A stretch of 64,000 nucleotides of DNA from Terriglobales bacterium (GTDB lineage Bacteria; Acidobacteriota; Terriglobia; Terriglobales; Acidobacteriaceae): positions 1-64,000 of the forward strand of contig DATMPC010000103.1 in assembly GCA_035567895.1 (NCBI GenBank), given 5' to 3'. The number at the start of each line of letters is the position of its first letter. Position 1 is the stretch's first letter. This document shows positions 7,788 through 16,082 of this stretch, in pieces. The notes under the pieces were generated by a model. It did no database searches and was not told the origin of the DNA. It was given only the letters and a program-made list of their open reading frames with translations. Made by a program: the position numbers and the translations under genes.

Positions 7788-7814
7788 TCCTAAGACCTTT
7801 GCTAACGAGAAGGC

Positions 7815-8675
7815 TCAATGTTTGTCTGCCGCGGTGAGATGCGATTCGCTGAGTTCGTAATCGTCGTAGTCGATGTTCAGCACCGCCTTGCCTCCGAACC
7901 GCACCGTGGTTGTAGTGCGGTTGTTGGAAGGCATCCAGAAATTGCCGGCTTTGAGGTATGTCTGGAGTATCCGGCTCTTCTTTGTCCAGAATGACGGATT
8001 CTTCGCCGGCTCAGCTTCGATCCTCGACACGGCAAAATCCGTGGCATCTACCCAAATTGTCCCGCGATATAGAAATTTGTTGCTGCTCCTCGGCCGCACG
8101 GCAACAACATAGCAAGATTTTTCCAGCGTGCGTTCGAACCTTATCAATGTGAATTCATAATTGAGTTCATTCAGTGCGCTCTCTTGACGATTCTTAGTGT
8201 TGAGCGCTTCTTCCTCGCTCTCCAACAATTTGTGAAAGACCCGATTGATTATGAGTTTCGAGCCGTTTTCGGAAATGACGGTAAATTTCTTTGTTGACGG
8301 GGCTCGATACACAACGTTGACGATCATTTCTGACTGCAAGTTTCCAGGAAGTCCGTGATAGTCCAATCGATAAGTGCGCCGTCCCGTGTAACTCTCCAAA
8401 GCTTTGGCGCGCTCGGCATTCCCCGCCACGAGGTTGGCCACTACCTCGGAAACAGTAAGAGAACCGTTTGCCTGATTCTTCTCCAACCGGGGAACGGTTC
8501 GCGTCTCCTGAGCATGCAAGAAAAACGGGAGGGCCGCCACACATGCTGCAATGTGGAGCAGTGTTGTCTTCGGCTTCTTCGATGTCGTCAAGGTTGACTT
8601 CCAATGTTTACACTGATTTGTACGGCGGATTCGGGGATCATTCTTCAGTAGCCTCTTCGCTGTCCCAAGTCGCAT
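7815..8675 (-). CDS. Periplasmic protein, possibly LolA/RseB-like fold
   Basis: 286 residues from the ATG at 8675 (GAGG upstream), overlapping the preceding gene by 38 bp. A TTG at 8591 with GGAAG upstream would give a more normal signal peptide (LLHIAACVAALPFFLHA), so the true start is uncertain. The mature part has the look of a LolA/MucB-type half-barrel: Y-x-G-R-R-T-Y-R-L-D-Y, E-M-I-V-N-V-V-Y-R-A-P-S-T-K-K-F, then K-F-L-Y-R-G-T-I-W-V-D, V-S-R-I-E-A-E-P-A-K and S-F-W-T-K-K-S. The same order of segments occurs in 30859-31728, so the two are paralogues. Family assignment is tentative. Confidence 0.7.
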   Translation of the reverse strand: MRLGTAKRLLKNDPRIRRTNQCKHWKSTLTTSKKPKTTLLHIAACVAALPFFLHAQETRTVPRLEKNQANGSLTVSEVVANLVAGNAERAKALESYTGRRTYRLDYHGLPGNLQSEMIVNVVYRAPSTKKFTVISENGSKLIINRVFHKLLESEEEALNTKNRQESALNELNYEFTLIRFERTLEKSCYVVAVRPRSSNKFLYRGTIWVDATDFAVSRIEAEPAKNPSFWTKKSRILQTYLKAGNFWMPSNNRTTTTVRFGGKAVLNIDYDDYELSESHLTAADKH

Positions 8676-9093
8676 ATTGCCTCGGCCACGAAATCGTGAG
8701 CAGGAATGCGCTCTCTCTCACAGCCTCGATGTCATATGGGACTGCCGAATCCAGCGCGAGGAGTCCCGACACCGGCAGTTCTACCTTGCTTTCGTTGGGA
8801 ACGTGTACCCTGATGCGCCCGTGGATCGTCTGAATCGAGATTCTCGCATTTGCTCGATGCTCCGTCAGACGCGTCTTGGCCTTCATAAGAACTAAAACGA
8901 TGCGAAAGTCCTGCTGCTTCACGAGCGTCCTGGAACTGCGGCCTGTCCCTCGTTGCCACGACCCTTCTTTGCGGAGCAGTCGTATTTCCTGACGAAGATC
9001 AAACTGGGAAATGGAAATCGCCAGTTCTGGCAAGCGATTTAGATGGCTGATGCTTGTGCTGTCTGAGGCTTCACTTGTTGGATTCATAATCAT
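8638..9093 (-). CDS. Cupin-domain protein
   Basis: Start chosen at the ATG at 9093, which has GGAGG six bases upstream; the frame runs on to 9207 without a site. 151 residues. Residues 55-140 match a small single-domain cupin family: TLVKQQDFRIVLV, a strand with E-H in TRLTEHRANARISIQTIHGRIRV, then LPVSGLLALDSAVPYDIEAVRESAFLLTISWP, giving the conserved G...LD...P-[HY]-D-[VI]-E-A pattern. One expected metal-ligand His (P-H-D) is Tyr here, so metal binding may be weakened. First gene of the 9093-7209 group. Confidence 0.75.
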   Translation of the reverse strand: MIMNPTSEASDSTSISHLNRLPELAISISQFDLRQEIRLLRKEGSWQRGTGRSSRTLVKQQDFRIVLVLMKAKTRLTEHRANARISIQTIHGRIRVHVPNESKVELPVSGLLALDSAVPYDIEAVRESAFLLTISWPRQYATWDSEEATEE

Positions 9094-9562
9094 CTCTGCC
9101 TCCGCAGCGATATGCCACGTCTCCAGATCCCATTGAATCCGAACGAAGGTCCTTCTGCTGAGCAAAATAGAACAGGAGAATAAGGAGCTTGCAAAGTCGC
9201 TGCCCACAACGCTTCAATCAGCGATGACAACAGTCCAGAATCGCTGAATTGGGCGCTTGAGAGGCTGCTGAAAACGCTGCAATAAGCTTCGCGTCAATTG
9301 CGAATTGTGATTCTGAGGCCCGATGTTGAGTGAAGAATCTCCCGCGATGCATCCGCTTTAATTGCCCCTGAGAAGCCCTTTCACGAGAATTTGGCCAAAG
9401 AGCCAGGCGCGTCAATCGAGTCCGAAATATTCCGGGAGATCCTTGGCCAAACCAGGCCTCAGGATGACAGTCTTGAGACTCCACAACCATTTTTCAACAG
9501 CCTCCTAAGCCCCGAGATGCGATCGCGCGGCCTCAAGTCCTTCAACGTAAGGATCCGACCCC
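9094..9562. other. Intergenic stretch with a dispersed-repeat fragment
   Basis: No convincing gene. AGGATGACAGTCTTGAG at 9460-9476 is a piece of the dispersed GGATGACAG repeat also seen near 2.28, 53.94, 54.51 and 62.55 kb. Confidence 0.5.
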
Positions 9563-9739
9563 TTAGTTTGAGAACTGGGTGGCTACCAGTGATTCCAGTA
9601 ACGTAGTGCTGTTGCGGAGACTTCCCGCAATGCCCAGCAGCGCCTCTCCTACAAATGGATGCTGGTTTGCCAGAGAGTCCAATTGCTCGCACACCTCCAT
9701 GAGGTGTTTGATCTCGCATTGGAGAGCTGCTGCTGACAT
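9563..9739 (-). CDS. Small hypothetical protein, 58 residues
   Basis: ATG at 9739 to TAA at 9563; the product starts MSAAALQCEIKHLMEVCEQL and ends ESLVATQFSN. Predicted all-helical and soluble with two Cys nine residues apart. The coding look (no Arg/Ser excess, regular hydrophobic spacing) and the island motif about 104 bp upstream on the same strand support it; there is no clear Shine-Dalgarno. Confidence 0.5.
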   Translation of the reverse strand: MSAAALQCEIKHLMEVCEQLDSLANQHPFVGEALLGIAGSLRNSTTLLESLVATQFSN

Positions 9740-9842
9740 GTGAACAGACTTTCGTGTCGGGTGGGCTCTTCGATTAGAGTTCGCGGTTGGGACAGTGAAT
9801 CGGAATTCGCGCTCTTATGATTACAGTCTCCGCGCTGATCCT

Positions 9843-9861
9843 CGACTGCATAGAACAGCTC
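9843..9861 (-). promoter_or_regulatory. 19-bp island motif, copy 3
   Basis: Minus strand reads GAGCTGTTCTATGCAGTCG. It lies between the small genes at 9739 (minus) and 9965 (plus) and could serve either. Confidence 0.55.
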
Positions 9862-9964
9862 AGAGGGTATCTCCGGGAGAAGTCGAGAGAGAACTTCCTG
9901 AAAGCGCGAGAAGCGCCTGGCTATTTACCGATCGTGTGTACCGAATTGCTCATACCTGAAAGAG

Positions 9965-10153
9965 ATGAAGGTTTATTGTAAGAACATCGTGAAAAGATCG
10001 AAACTGTTAGATGAAATGGCTGCCAAGGCCAGGGCTGAAGTGCTCCGCATCGAAGCAGCACGCCTTGAGGCTCATCGCCTTCTTCTGAGGCGCAAGGCGG
10101 AGCTGTCGAACTTAGTGCCGACAGGAAAACGGAAACTATTGATCACGCAGTGA
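9965..10153 (+). CDS. Small basic helical protein, 62 residues
   Basis: MKVYCKNIVKRSKL opening followed by a long Ala/Glu/Arg/Leu helix (residues 14-46) and a basic tail. GAAAGAG precedes the ATG. Coiled-coil or nucleic-acid-associated helix is possible; no family recognised. Confidence 0.5.
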   Translation: MKVYCKNIVKRSKLLDEMAAKARAEVLRIEAARLEAHRLLLRRKAELSNLVPTGKRKLLITQ

Positions 10154-10222
10154 GTTGTTGTTGGGCGTCAGCTAAGAGAAATAACAGATGCAGCGCTGAC
10201 AAATCCGGCAAGGCATTTATAG

Positions 10223-10960
10223 CTAATCCCGAAGAACAACCGTGAGCAACGCACTATTGACGTGCAAGGAACCGTTGTAATCGATAAATCCCATCTTCCT
10301 GAATCGGTTCATAAAGTAACTGACTCGGGAACGCGTGGTGCCGATCATTTCCGCCAGAGTTTCCTGGCTCATCTTGGGAAGAACCGTCTCGGGCTTTGAA
10401 TCCTTGCCATAATGCGCAAGCAGCAGAAGCAGGCGGGCGAGCCGTTTTTCGCTGGAGTTGAACAACTGGTCCACGAGGTCTTCTTCAATGCGAATGTTGC
10501 GGGAGAGCAGGTAAGCGATAAACATCTCTGCAAATTCCGGCTCCTGTTGCAACAATCCCACCATGGTTTTTTTCTCGAGCCGGACAATGGTCAGGTTCTG
10601 CATGGCAGCCGCCGAGGAAATACGCAGCGGCTGAGCGGCCAGGCATCCTTCGCCAAAGAAGTCACCCTGCTGCAAGACAGCGATTACGGCTTCTTTACCG
10701 CGCTTGGATACCACCGTGAGCTTTATTCTTCCCTTTTGAATATAGAAGACGGCGTCAGCCGGATCTCCCTGCGAAAACACTGCCTGCTTGTCCCGAAACT
10801 GATGAACGGTCTTTGCGGTTCCCAGCTTGTTTAAAAGCAAGTTCGGATCAAACGCGAGAGGTTCACGAGGCGCGCGCCCGCTGTTTCGATTACTGAGTTC
10901 CTGGATGCGTCTACTAGAGGTCGAGGGTTTTGCTATCGATTTTGACGGTCGGCGAGCCAT
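10223..10960 (-). CDS. Crp/Fnr-family transcription regulator
   Basis: 245 residues. The cyclic-nucleotide-binding-like beta-roll spans about 55-165 (AVFSQGDPADAVFYIQKGRIKLTVVSKRGKEAVIAVLQQGDFFGEGCL), then a long dimerisation helix, then a winged helix-turn-helix at about 180-235 (MSQETLAEMIGTTRSRVSYFMNRFRKMGFI). The N-terminal Cys ligands of an Fnr iron-sulphur cluster are absent, and the cAMP pocket R-S is not evident, so the signal is unknown. The ATG has AGGAGG six bases upstream. A plausible regulator of the surrounding stress and carbon genes, by position only. Confidence 0.9.
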   Translation of the reverse strand: MARRPSKSIAKPSTSSRRIQELSNRNSGRAPREPLAFDPNLLLNKLGTAKTVHQFRDKQAVFSQGDPADAVFYIQKGRIKLTVVSKRGKEAVIAVLQQGDFFGEGCLAAQPLRISSAAAMQNLTIVRLEKKTMVGLLQQEPEFAEMFIAYLLSRNIRIEEDLVDQLFNSSEKRLARLLLLLAHYGKDSKPETVLPKMSQETLAEMIGTTRSRVSYFMNRFRKMGFIDYNGSLHVNSALLTVVLRD

Positions 10961-11022
10961 GCCAGCCTCCTGATACGACTACACATCAAGTGTACGCAAC
11001 TGTGTCAGCGTTGGCGCTGAAG

Positions 11023-11220
11023 TCACTTGGCGGTGCCATTTCCATTTTTGTGCGGCTTTAGCCATTCAGGAGTTTCGTCTCGCGCAACTCCGCGATCGAG
11101 AACCTCTTTCACTTCTTTGGCAAGAGACTCGAGCCGGCTGACATCCTCGTGCGTCAAGGTCAGGAATCTGGGTTGGATGGATGCGCTCTTGAAGACCTCA
11201 ATTGCAGCGTCTGAAATCAC
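11023..11220 (-). CDS. Small hypothetical protein, 65 residues
   Basis: GTG start at 11220 with AAAGGAAC upstream. Helical, charged; ends KPHKNGNGTAK. The segment HEDVSRLESLAKEVKEVLDRG looks like an amphipathic helix. No family recognised. Confidence 0.6.
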   Translation of the reverse strand: MISDAAIEVFKSASIQPRFLTLTHEDVSRLESLAKEVKEVLDRGVARDETPEWLKPHKNGNGTAK

Positions 11221-11337
11221 TTTGTTCCTTTCGTGAACCCGAAACGGACAGTGCTTAAGGAGAACCAGGCGCTGCGGATGCCTCGTCTATTAGTAGTGGT
11301 ACCCAGTTGAGGTCCACAAGCCCGCTGCGGTATTCGT

Positions 11338-11820
11338 CTAGCGCAGATGGGAGCCAATTCTTTCCATAGCTTCCGCCATATCCGCCTGGGCAGAAGCGAA
11401 GTCCGTATCCGTCGGCCGGTTGATTTGCACCAAACCCTCCACGAAATCAGAAGAGCCGGGCAGGAACGCTCCTTGATGTTGCATGATGGCATCCAACATC
11501 CAGGTAAAGTCGCCGGAATATTCGCGACCACTGAACGTCGCGCCGCTCTCGTGTCCTGAGCTGGATTGCATCCAATATTCGCATACCAAATTCCAGACGC
11601 CTCGTGTGGTCGATGACCAAAGCTTGAGATAGTCCAGCGAGTGGCTCGGTCCAGTCCGGTATTCAACTTGCATCGCGGTGGTTTCGTCAGCCTGGGTTAA
11701 CCCGTTCCAGTTAAGCGCGACCGCGCACTCCAAAATGCGGTCGATGGTAGTGTTCTTATGGCCGGAGCGATTAGCGTCGATTCCGTCCTGCGTGCGTAAC
11801 AGCGTGTGTGATGCTGCCAT
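11338..11820 (-). CDS. Hypothetical protein, 160 residues
   Basis: Soluble, Trp-rich (NWNGL, LKLWSSTTRGVWNLVCEYWM, FTWMLDAIMQHQ) and helical in the C-terminal half (SAQADMAEAMERIGSHLR). No family recognised. The island motif ends 49 bp upstream of the ATG on the same strand, close to the 53-bp spacing at two other genes. An alternative frame at 11217-11666 on the same strand is Arg/Trp/Cys-rich and is treated as a shadow. Confidence 0.6.
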   Translation of the reverse strand: MAASHTLLRTQDGIDANRSGHKNTTIDRILECAVALNWNGLTQADETTAMQVEYRTGPSHSLDYLKLWSSTTRGVWNLVCEYWMQSSSGHESGATFSGREYSGDFTWMLDAIMQHQGAFLPGSSDFVEGLVQINRPTDTDFASAQADMAEAMERIGSHLR

Positions 11821-11869
11821 TCGGCCCTAATTTCTTCTTCTGGCCATTACACTCCCACAGCCAGTTCGG

Positions 11870-11888
11870 GCGCTGTATAAAAGTGCTC
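11870..11888 (-). promoter_or_regulatory. 19-bp island motif, copy 4
   Basis: Minus strand reads GAGCACTTTTATACAGCGC, ending 49 bp before the ATG at 11820. Confidence 0.6.
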
Positions 11889-11971
11889 AGTCCTGACCGC
11901 AGCTCGCGATTACCCACGCAGCAAGATGAAAACCCGGCCGAATTGGCCGGGGCATTGACTAAGGAGTTCAG

Positions 11972-12580
11972 CTAGCGACGAGAGCTGCTGTTGTAGCCCT
12001 GTGGATAGCCCTGCTGATACGCCTGGCGATAACTATTCTTGTACTGCTGTCTGTCGCCATAGCTGGGGCTGTAGTTGTGGTCCGCGTTTTTGTAAGCCTG
12101 CTGCTGCGTAGGACGGAAACTGTGCCCTGCCTGACGATCGGACCTGCCGTCATTCACGCCATCCTGATAACCCACCTGTTGGGCGGGATTTCCGCCGCGG
12201 TTCCTATTACCGTTTCGGGAGTTATAGGAGCCGTGTCCGTATGCATTCTGGCCGTTCCCATTCCGGTCATTTCGGATGTTGTCGTTGTAAGCCTGGTCGT
12301 ATCCTGACCGATAAGCTGCGCGGTCCTTATCGTTGTCGTACTGGCCGCGATAGTTACGAGCGTGGTTGTTTGCCATGTCTTCCTGCGCATGCCTCGCTCC
12401 CTGCTGGTAAGCAGGACGCTTCGCTTGGTCATTGTGGTTATCGTTTGGCTGATGCCTCCCCTGGTCTTGAGTGCGCTTGTCTTGCTGGTCGCGATCCTGA
12501 GCTGCACTACTAAGAACTCCCACGGTGGCACAGAGTGCCAAAGCCAGCATCCAGAGCAACTGCTTTCGATTGCTTTTCAA
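11972..12580 (-). CDS. Secreted Tyr/Gln/Asn/Gly-rich low-complexity protein
   Basis: 202 residues: clear signal peptide (residues 1-28, LLWMLALALCATVGVLSSA), then a disordered polar domain dominated by Q, N, D, R, Y and G. Short repeats of the type A-Y-x-x-G-Y-x-x-A-Y and G-Y-x-x-G-x-x-D-G recur (AYQQGARHAQED, AYRSGYDQAYND, GYQDGVNDGRSD, AYQQGYPQGY). Probably periplasmic or surface exposed; a hydration, envelope-stress or matrix role is only speculation. It reads divergently from the 12677 motif. Confidence 0.8.
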   Translation of the reverse strand: MKSNRKQLLWMLALALCATVGVLSSAAQDRDQQDKRTQDQGRHQPNDNHNDQAKRPAYQQGARHAQEDMANNHARNYRGQYDNDKDRAAYRSGYDQAYNDNIRNDRNGNGQNAYGHGSYNSRNGNRNRGGNPAQQVGYQDGVNDGRSDRQAGHSFRPTQQQAYKNADHNYSPSYGDRQQYKNSYRQAYQQGYPQGYNSSSRR

Positions 12581-13142
12581 AGTTTCCTCCTGTGCTCGCT
12601 CTCATCACAAAGGCTTCGTGACGAAGCGATACTATTCCCCACTTGTAAGGTTAGACCCGCAACCACAGTTTCCGCTGAGCTGTTCTATACAGTCGGGATT
12701 GACGAGGAGCGGATTTCGGATCGGAAGAATGGAGAGCGCCCTCAGAGTTGCTTCACTCTTGCTCAGACTGCCAGTTGAACGAAGCTTAGGCACCAGCGAG
12801 AAGATCACGCCGCTGGATGCACAGCGGCTTACGACAAATACATATCCTCTCTGCTGGAAAACACGCGCTTCCTGCCAATCGGAATTACCGCGAAGCTCCG
12901 AAGGGCCCAATCAAAGTATGTCCATGCTGTGGAAAGAGGAATCAGCATTGACGATACGCGTCGGCTGACTTCAGAGCTGATGGTTATACTCCGTCGGATG
13001 GCGCCTCTGCTCAGCGCCGAACGAGTTGCATAGCACTGGAGAGGTCAATTCCCCGCCATGGCCCGCGGATATTCACGTGAGCAAAACTGCACAGCGTCGC
13101 ATGAACGAAAGCGATAGGCTTTTGCACACGGGTGTGTTCAAA
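12581..13142. other. Intergenic region with motif copy 5
   Basis: A frame at 12729-12968 (plus, 79 residues) starts 33 bp after the motif but its sequence is not convincing, and a minus frame at 12632-12910 overlaps it. I call no gene here. Confidence 0.4.
12677..12695 (+). promoter_or_regulatory. 19-bp island motif, copy 5
   Basis: GAGCTGTTCTATACAGTCG on the plus strand. No confident gene begins at the 50-bp distance seen for other copies. Confidence 0.55.
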
Positions 13143-13262
13143 ATGACGTAGTGTCCCACCTGTATTGGCTTGGGCGCGTGCGCGGAAGCCGACAAGTGTC
13201 CAACATGCGAAGGCACCGGAGAAGTACCCAGCGATGAATTAGTGAGTGACGAACCGTGCTAA
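13143..13262 (+). pseudogene. Broken zinc-knuckle miniprotein (two CxxCxGxG motifs, early stop)
   Basis: ATG-ACG is followed directly by an in-frame TAG (13149-13151), then CPTCIGLG, eight residues, CPTCEGTG and an acidic tail to TAA at 13260. The layout matches the intact 57-residue gene at 18510. Unless a non-standard start (ATT/TTG) is used, the product cannot be made with both motifs, so it is probably a nonsense-inactivated copy. It overlaps no other gene and ends 29 bp before the ATG at 13292. Confidence 0.6.
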
Positions 13263-13291
13263 CCGCAAATCGCGATCGAGAGCCCAACATC

Positions 13292-13492
13292 ATGAGACCA
13301 GTCGAGAAACGCTACCGCAACTTTTGCGAACATATTGCTGCCGTTTGTGAAACCGAAGCTAGAGCTTACGAGGAGCATCCGGGTCTCCACGACGGCGATT
13401 TTCAATTCATCAGCTCTCTGCGGGCCAAGTGCGATGAATGGCGCCAGCAACTGCGCCGAATGGAAGGCGCTTATCCGGATCGAGAGGCTTGA
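13292..13492 (+). CDS. Small acidic-helical protein, 66 residues (paralogue of 21073-21273)
   Basis: ATG at 13292. The product MRPVEKRYRNFCEHI... continues with VCETEARAYEEHP, LHD, ISSLRAKCDEWRQQL. It aligns without gaps over all 66 residues with the gene at 21073, sharing roughly two thirds of positions. Predicted helical, soluble. Function unknown. Both copies lie near sequences with CxxC motifs. Starts just after the broken zinc-knuckle gene. Confidence 0.75.
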   Translation: MRPVEKRYRNFCEHIAAVCETEARAYEEHPGLHDGDFQFISSLRAKCDEWRQQLRRMEGAYPDREA

Positions 13493-13627
13493 TCTCCGGA
13501 ACCCGTGAACACACTCTTAAGATCGGGTGCACTATCCCCGGAAGAAAAAGATTAATGAACTTTTGCGTCCGGCACGTCGAGCCCGGCCGTTATCGGGTTG
13601 AATTCGAGCAGGACGGAAAGGACACTC

Positions 13628-15760
13628 ATGCAAAAACATCCAACGCCGACGAAACATGAGTCTCCAGCCGTGGTCAACCTAACGGAAGATGCAGTCCCGT
13701 CGCGCCACGCGACGGGACTGCTCGACCTTGAATTGAGGGAAAGCGAAGAACGCTATCGCACCTTGTTCAACCTGGTCCCTGTTGCCGTCTATTGCTGCGA
13801 TGCCGCAGGTGTGATTCAGAATTGCAATCGCCGTGCCGTAGAACTCTGGGGCCGCCAGCCGGCACCAGGGGATACCGACGAAAAATTCTGTGGCTCGTTC
13901 AAGTTGTTCCGGCCGGACGGCACCTTTATGCCCCATGAGCAGTGTCCGATGGCCGAGGTAGTAAGCGGAAAATTGCGGGAGGTGCGTGACGCCGAAGTGC
14001 TCATCGAGCGGCCTGATGGCACGAAGATAACCGTGGTCGTGAATATCCTTCCGCTGAAGAACGAACGAGGAGAGGTCACGGGAGCCATTAATTGCTTTTA
14101 CGACATCACCAAACGCAAAGCGACCGACGTATTGGTCGATTCGCAGAGGCAAGCTCTCCAACTGTTGGCCGAGGGCGCGCCGCTCGAAGAAGTGCTGAAA
14201 TTCCTGATCGGCGTGGTGGAGCACCACTCTGCTGAGGGCATGCTCGCTTCCATCGCGCTCTTGAATGAAGCTGGCACGCACTTCCAGCGCGGCATTGGCG
14301 TGAGTTTGCCGGAAGCTTTCAACGCGGCGGTCGAAGGCGTGCCGGTTAGTTCGCCGACTGGGCTCTGTGCGGCTGCCCTGCGCCGTCGGCAAGCAGTGGC
14401 AGTTCACGATTTCAATGAGACCGCGTGGCGGCCCTTCGGAGAATTCGTTGCGCCTTATGGGCTGCGCTCGGGGTGGTCCGTTCCCATCATTTCCTCCAGC
14501 GGGAAAACGCTCGGCACGTTTGCCAACTACTATCGCGACGCCGGCGATCCGACGCCGCAAAACCGGGAATTAGTGGACATGGTCGCTCGCACCGCGGCGA
14601 TCGCTATTGAGCGCAAGCAGGCTGAGGAAGCCTTACGCGAAGCCGGAGAACGTTTCCGTTTCATGGCCGAATCCGTGCCGCAGAAAATGTTCACAGCCAA
14701 ACCGAACGGCGAGGTCGACTATCTCAATCGGCAGTGGGCGGAATGCACGGGTCTCACTTTCGATCAGATGAAGGACTGGGGCTGGACACAGTTCATCCAT
14801 CCGGACGATGTGGCGGAGAACGCCGGCCGTTGGCAGCACTCAATTGATTCCGGCAACCCGTTTCAGTTCGAGCACCGCTTCCGGCGCGCCGATGGCACTT
14901 ATCGCTGGCACCTCAGTCGCGCTTTGCCCATGCGAGATGGCAACCGCGATATCACTATGTGGATCGGCTCGAGTACCGATATTCAAACGATTCGCGAGCA
15001 GGAAGAGCGGCTGCGGAGAACTGAGAAAATGGCTGCGGCCGGCCAGCTTGCCGCCACTATGGCGCACGAAATTAACAACCCTTTAGCGTCGGTCACGAAT
15101 TCGCTGTACCTCCTTCAGACCGACCCGAACCTCAACGCAGAAGCCCGCTTCTTCGTGACCACGGCGTCCACGGAGCTCGCCCGCATCTCTCGCATTGTCA
15201 AGCAGAGCTTGTCGTACTACCGGGTGGGAACAATTCCCCGCGATCTGGATCTGGGTGGCATCGTGAACGAGTCTCTGCAAATCTTCAGTGAAAGATTGCA
15301 GCGGTCGGGCATCGAGTTGAACGCGAGGATCGATAAAGGCGCGGTGCTGGTCGGCTTCCCAGACGAGCTGCGCCAGGTGATAGACAACTTGCTGCTCAAT
15401 GCGCTGGAAGCCATGCCGACTGGCGGCCGTTTGGGTGTGTCCGTGCATGAGTCGTTCGACTGGACGCATGATCCTAGCGATCGACAGGGCATACGGCTGA
15501 CGATTGCCGATACGGGATGTGGTGTCCCCAAGGACTATCGCAGCAAGATTTTTGAGCCATTCTTCACCACCAAGCCCGAAAAAGGAAACGGACTTGGACT
15601 TTGGATTTTGCAGGGCATCATCTCAAAACATGACGGCGTCATGAGTTTCCGCAGTTCTGATGGCGCCGGCAAGAGCGGAACGACGATATCCGTATTCCTG
15701 CCTTCCCATTCCCGGGCCCAACGTAAATCGCAGCACTCACAGTCCGAGTTCGCCGCCTAG
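13628..15760 (+). CDS. PAS-GAF-PAS sensor histidine kinase
   Basis: 710 residues from the ATG at 13628, with GGAAAGG upstream (the frame opens at 13598 without a site). Domains in order: PAS (about 37-155), GAF (170-325), PAS (335-450), HisKA dimerisation domain (465-530) with phospho-acceptor His480 in MAHEINNPLAS, and HATPase_c (575-695) with N-box NLLLNALEAM, G1 DTGCGVP, F-box FEPFFTTK and G2 GLGLWI. No transmembrane segment or receiver, so it is a cytoplasmic sensor; the PAS/GAF ligands are not predictable. No response regulator is adjacent, so it is an orphan kinase. Confidence 0.95.
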   Translation: MQKHPTPTKHESPAVVNLTEDAVPSRHATGLLDLELRESEERYRTLFNLVPVAVYCCDAAGVIQNCNRRAVELWGRQPAPGDTDEKFCGSFKLFRPDGTFMPHEQCPMAEVVSGKLREVRDAEVLIERPDGTKITVVVNILPLKNERGEVTGAINCFYDITKRKATDVLVDSQRQALQLLAEGAPLEEVLKFLIGVVEHHSAEGMLASIALLNEAGTHFQRGIGVSLPEAFNAAVEGVPVSSPTGLCAAALRRRQAVAVHDFNETAWRPFGEFVAPYGLRSGWSVPIISSSGKTLGTFANYYRDAGDPTPQNRELVDMVARTAAIAIERKQAEEALREAGERFRFMAESVPQKMFTAKPNGEVDYLNRQWAECTGLTFDQMKDWGWTQFIHPDDVAENAGRWQHSIDSGNPFQFEHRFRRADGTYRWHLSRALPMRDGNRDITMWIGSSTDIQTIREQEERLRRTEKMAAAGQLAATMAHEINNPLASVTNSLYLLQTDPNLNAEARFFVTTASTELARISRIVKQSLSYYRVGTIPRDLDLGGIVNESLQIFSERLQRSGIELNARIDKGAVLVGFPDELRQVIDNLLLNALEAMPTGGRLGVSVHESFDWTHDPSDRQGIRLTIADTGCGVPKDYRSKIFEPFFTTKPEKGNGLGLWILQGIISKHDGVMSFRSSDGAGKSGTTISVFLPSHSRAQRKSQHSQSEFAA

Positions 15761-15775
15761 GAGCCAATGGCAAAA

Positions 15776-15790
15776 GGCGCCGTCGGCGCC
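15776..15790 (+). terminator. Possible terminator hairpin after the PAS-GAF kinase
   Basis: GGCGCC-GTC-GGCGCC just after the stop codon; no U-tract follows, so it may be only a 3' stem. Confidence 0.35.
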
Positions 15791-15898
15791 AGCTTGTGAA
15801 GAGGTCTGGCGAGGAGATTTTGGAACTCACTTCGCTCCAACTCGGGTTGGCGTGAATCTGCCCCGGCCGTTCGGAGGAATTCACTTCGCCCGACCGCT

Positions 15899-16057
15899 TC
15901 AAGGATTCGTGTTCATTTCCTCCAGCAGCATTCCTCGCATGGCTCTGAGCCTTTCCAGCAGCGCTTGGGGAAGACTTGCGGCCATGCCGGGATTGTCGAC
16001 AATATCGGCGAGTTCTTCATGTACCTGATGAATCCGATCGTTGAACTTATGTGACAT
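15899..16057 (-). CDS. Small helical protein downstream of transaldolase
   Basis: 52 residues from the ATG at 16057 (MSHKFNDRIHQVHEELADIV... MLLEEMNTNP), with GAGGT upstream. Amphipathic helical, acidic. It begins 25 bp after the transaldolase stop and is probably cotranscribed. The longer frame to 16249 runs through transaldolase in another frame and is not used. No family recognised. Confidence 0.6.
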   Translation of the reverse strand: MSHKFNDRIHQVHEELADIVDNPGMAASLPQALLERLRAMRGMLLEEMNTNP

Positions 16058-16082
16058 ACCTGGATCTACCTCATTGCGGTAA

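Noticed and set aside
12729-12968. 79-residue ORF just after motif copy 5
   Set aside because: Composition is not convincing, it overlaps an equally long antisense frame, and the motif-to-start distance does not match the other copies.
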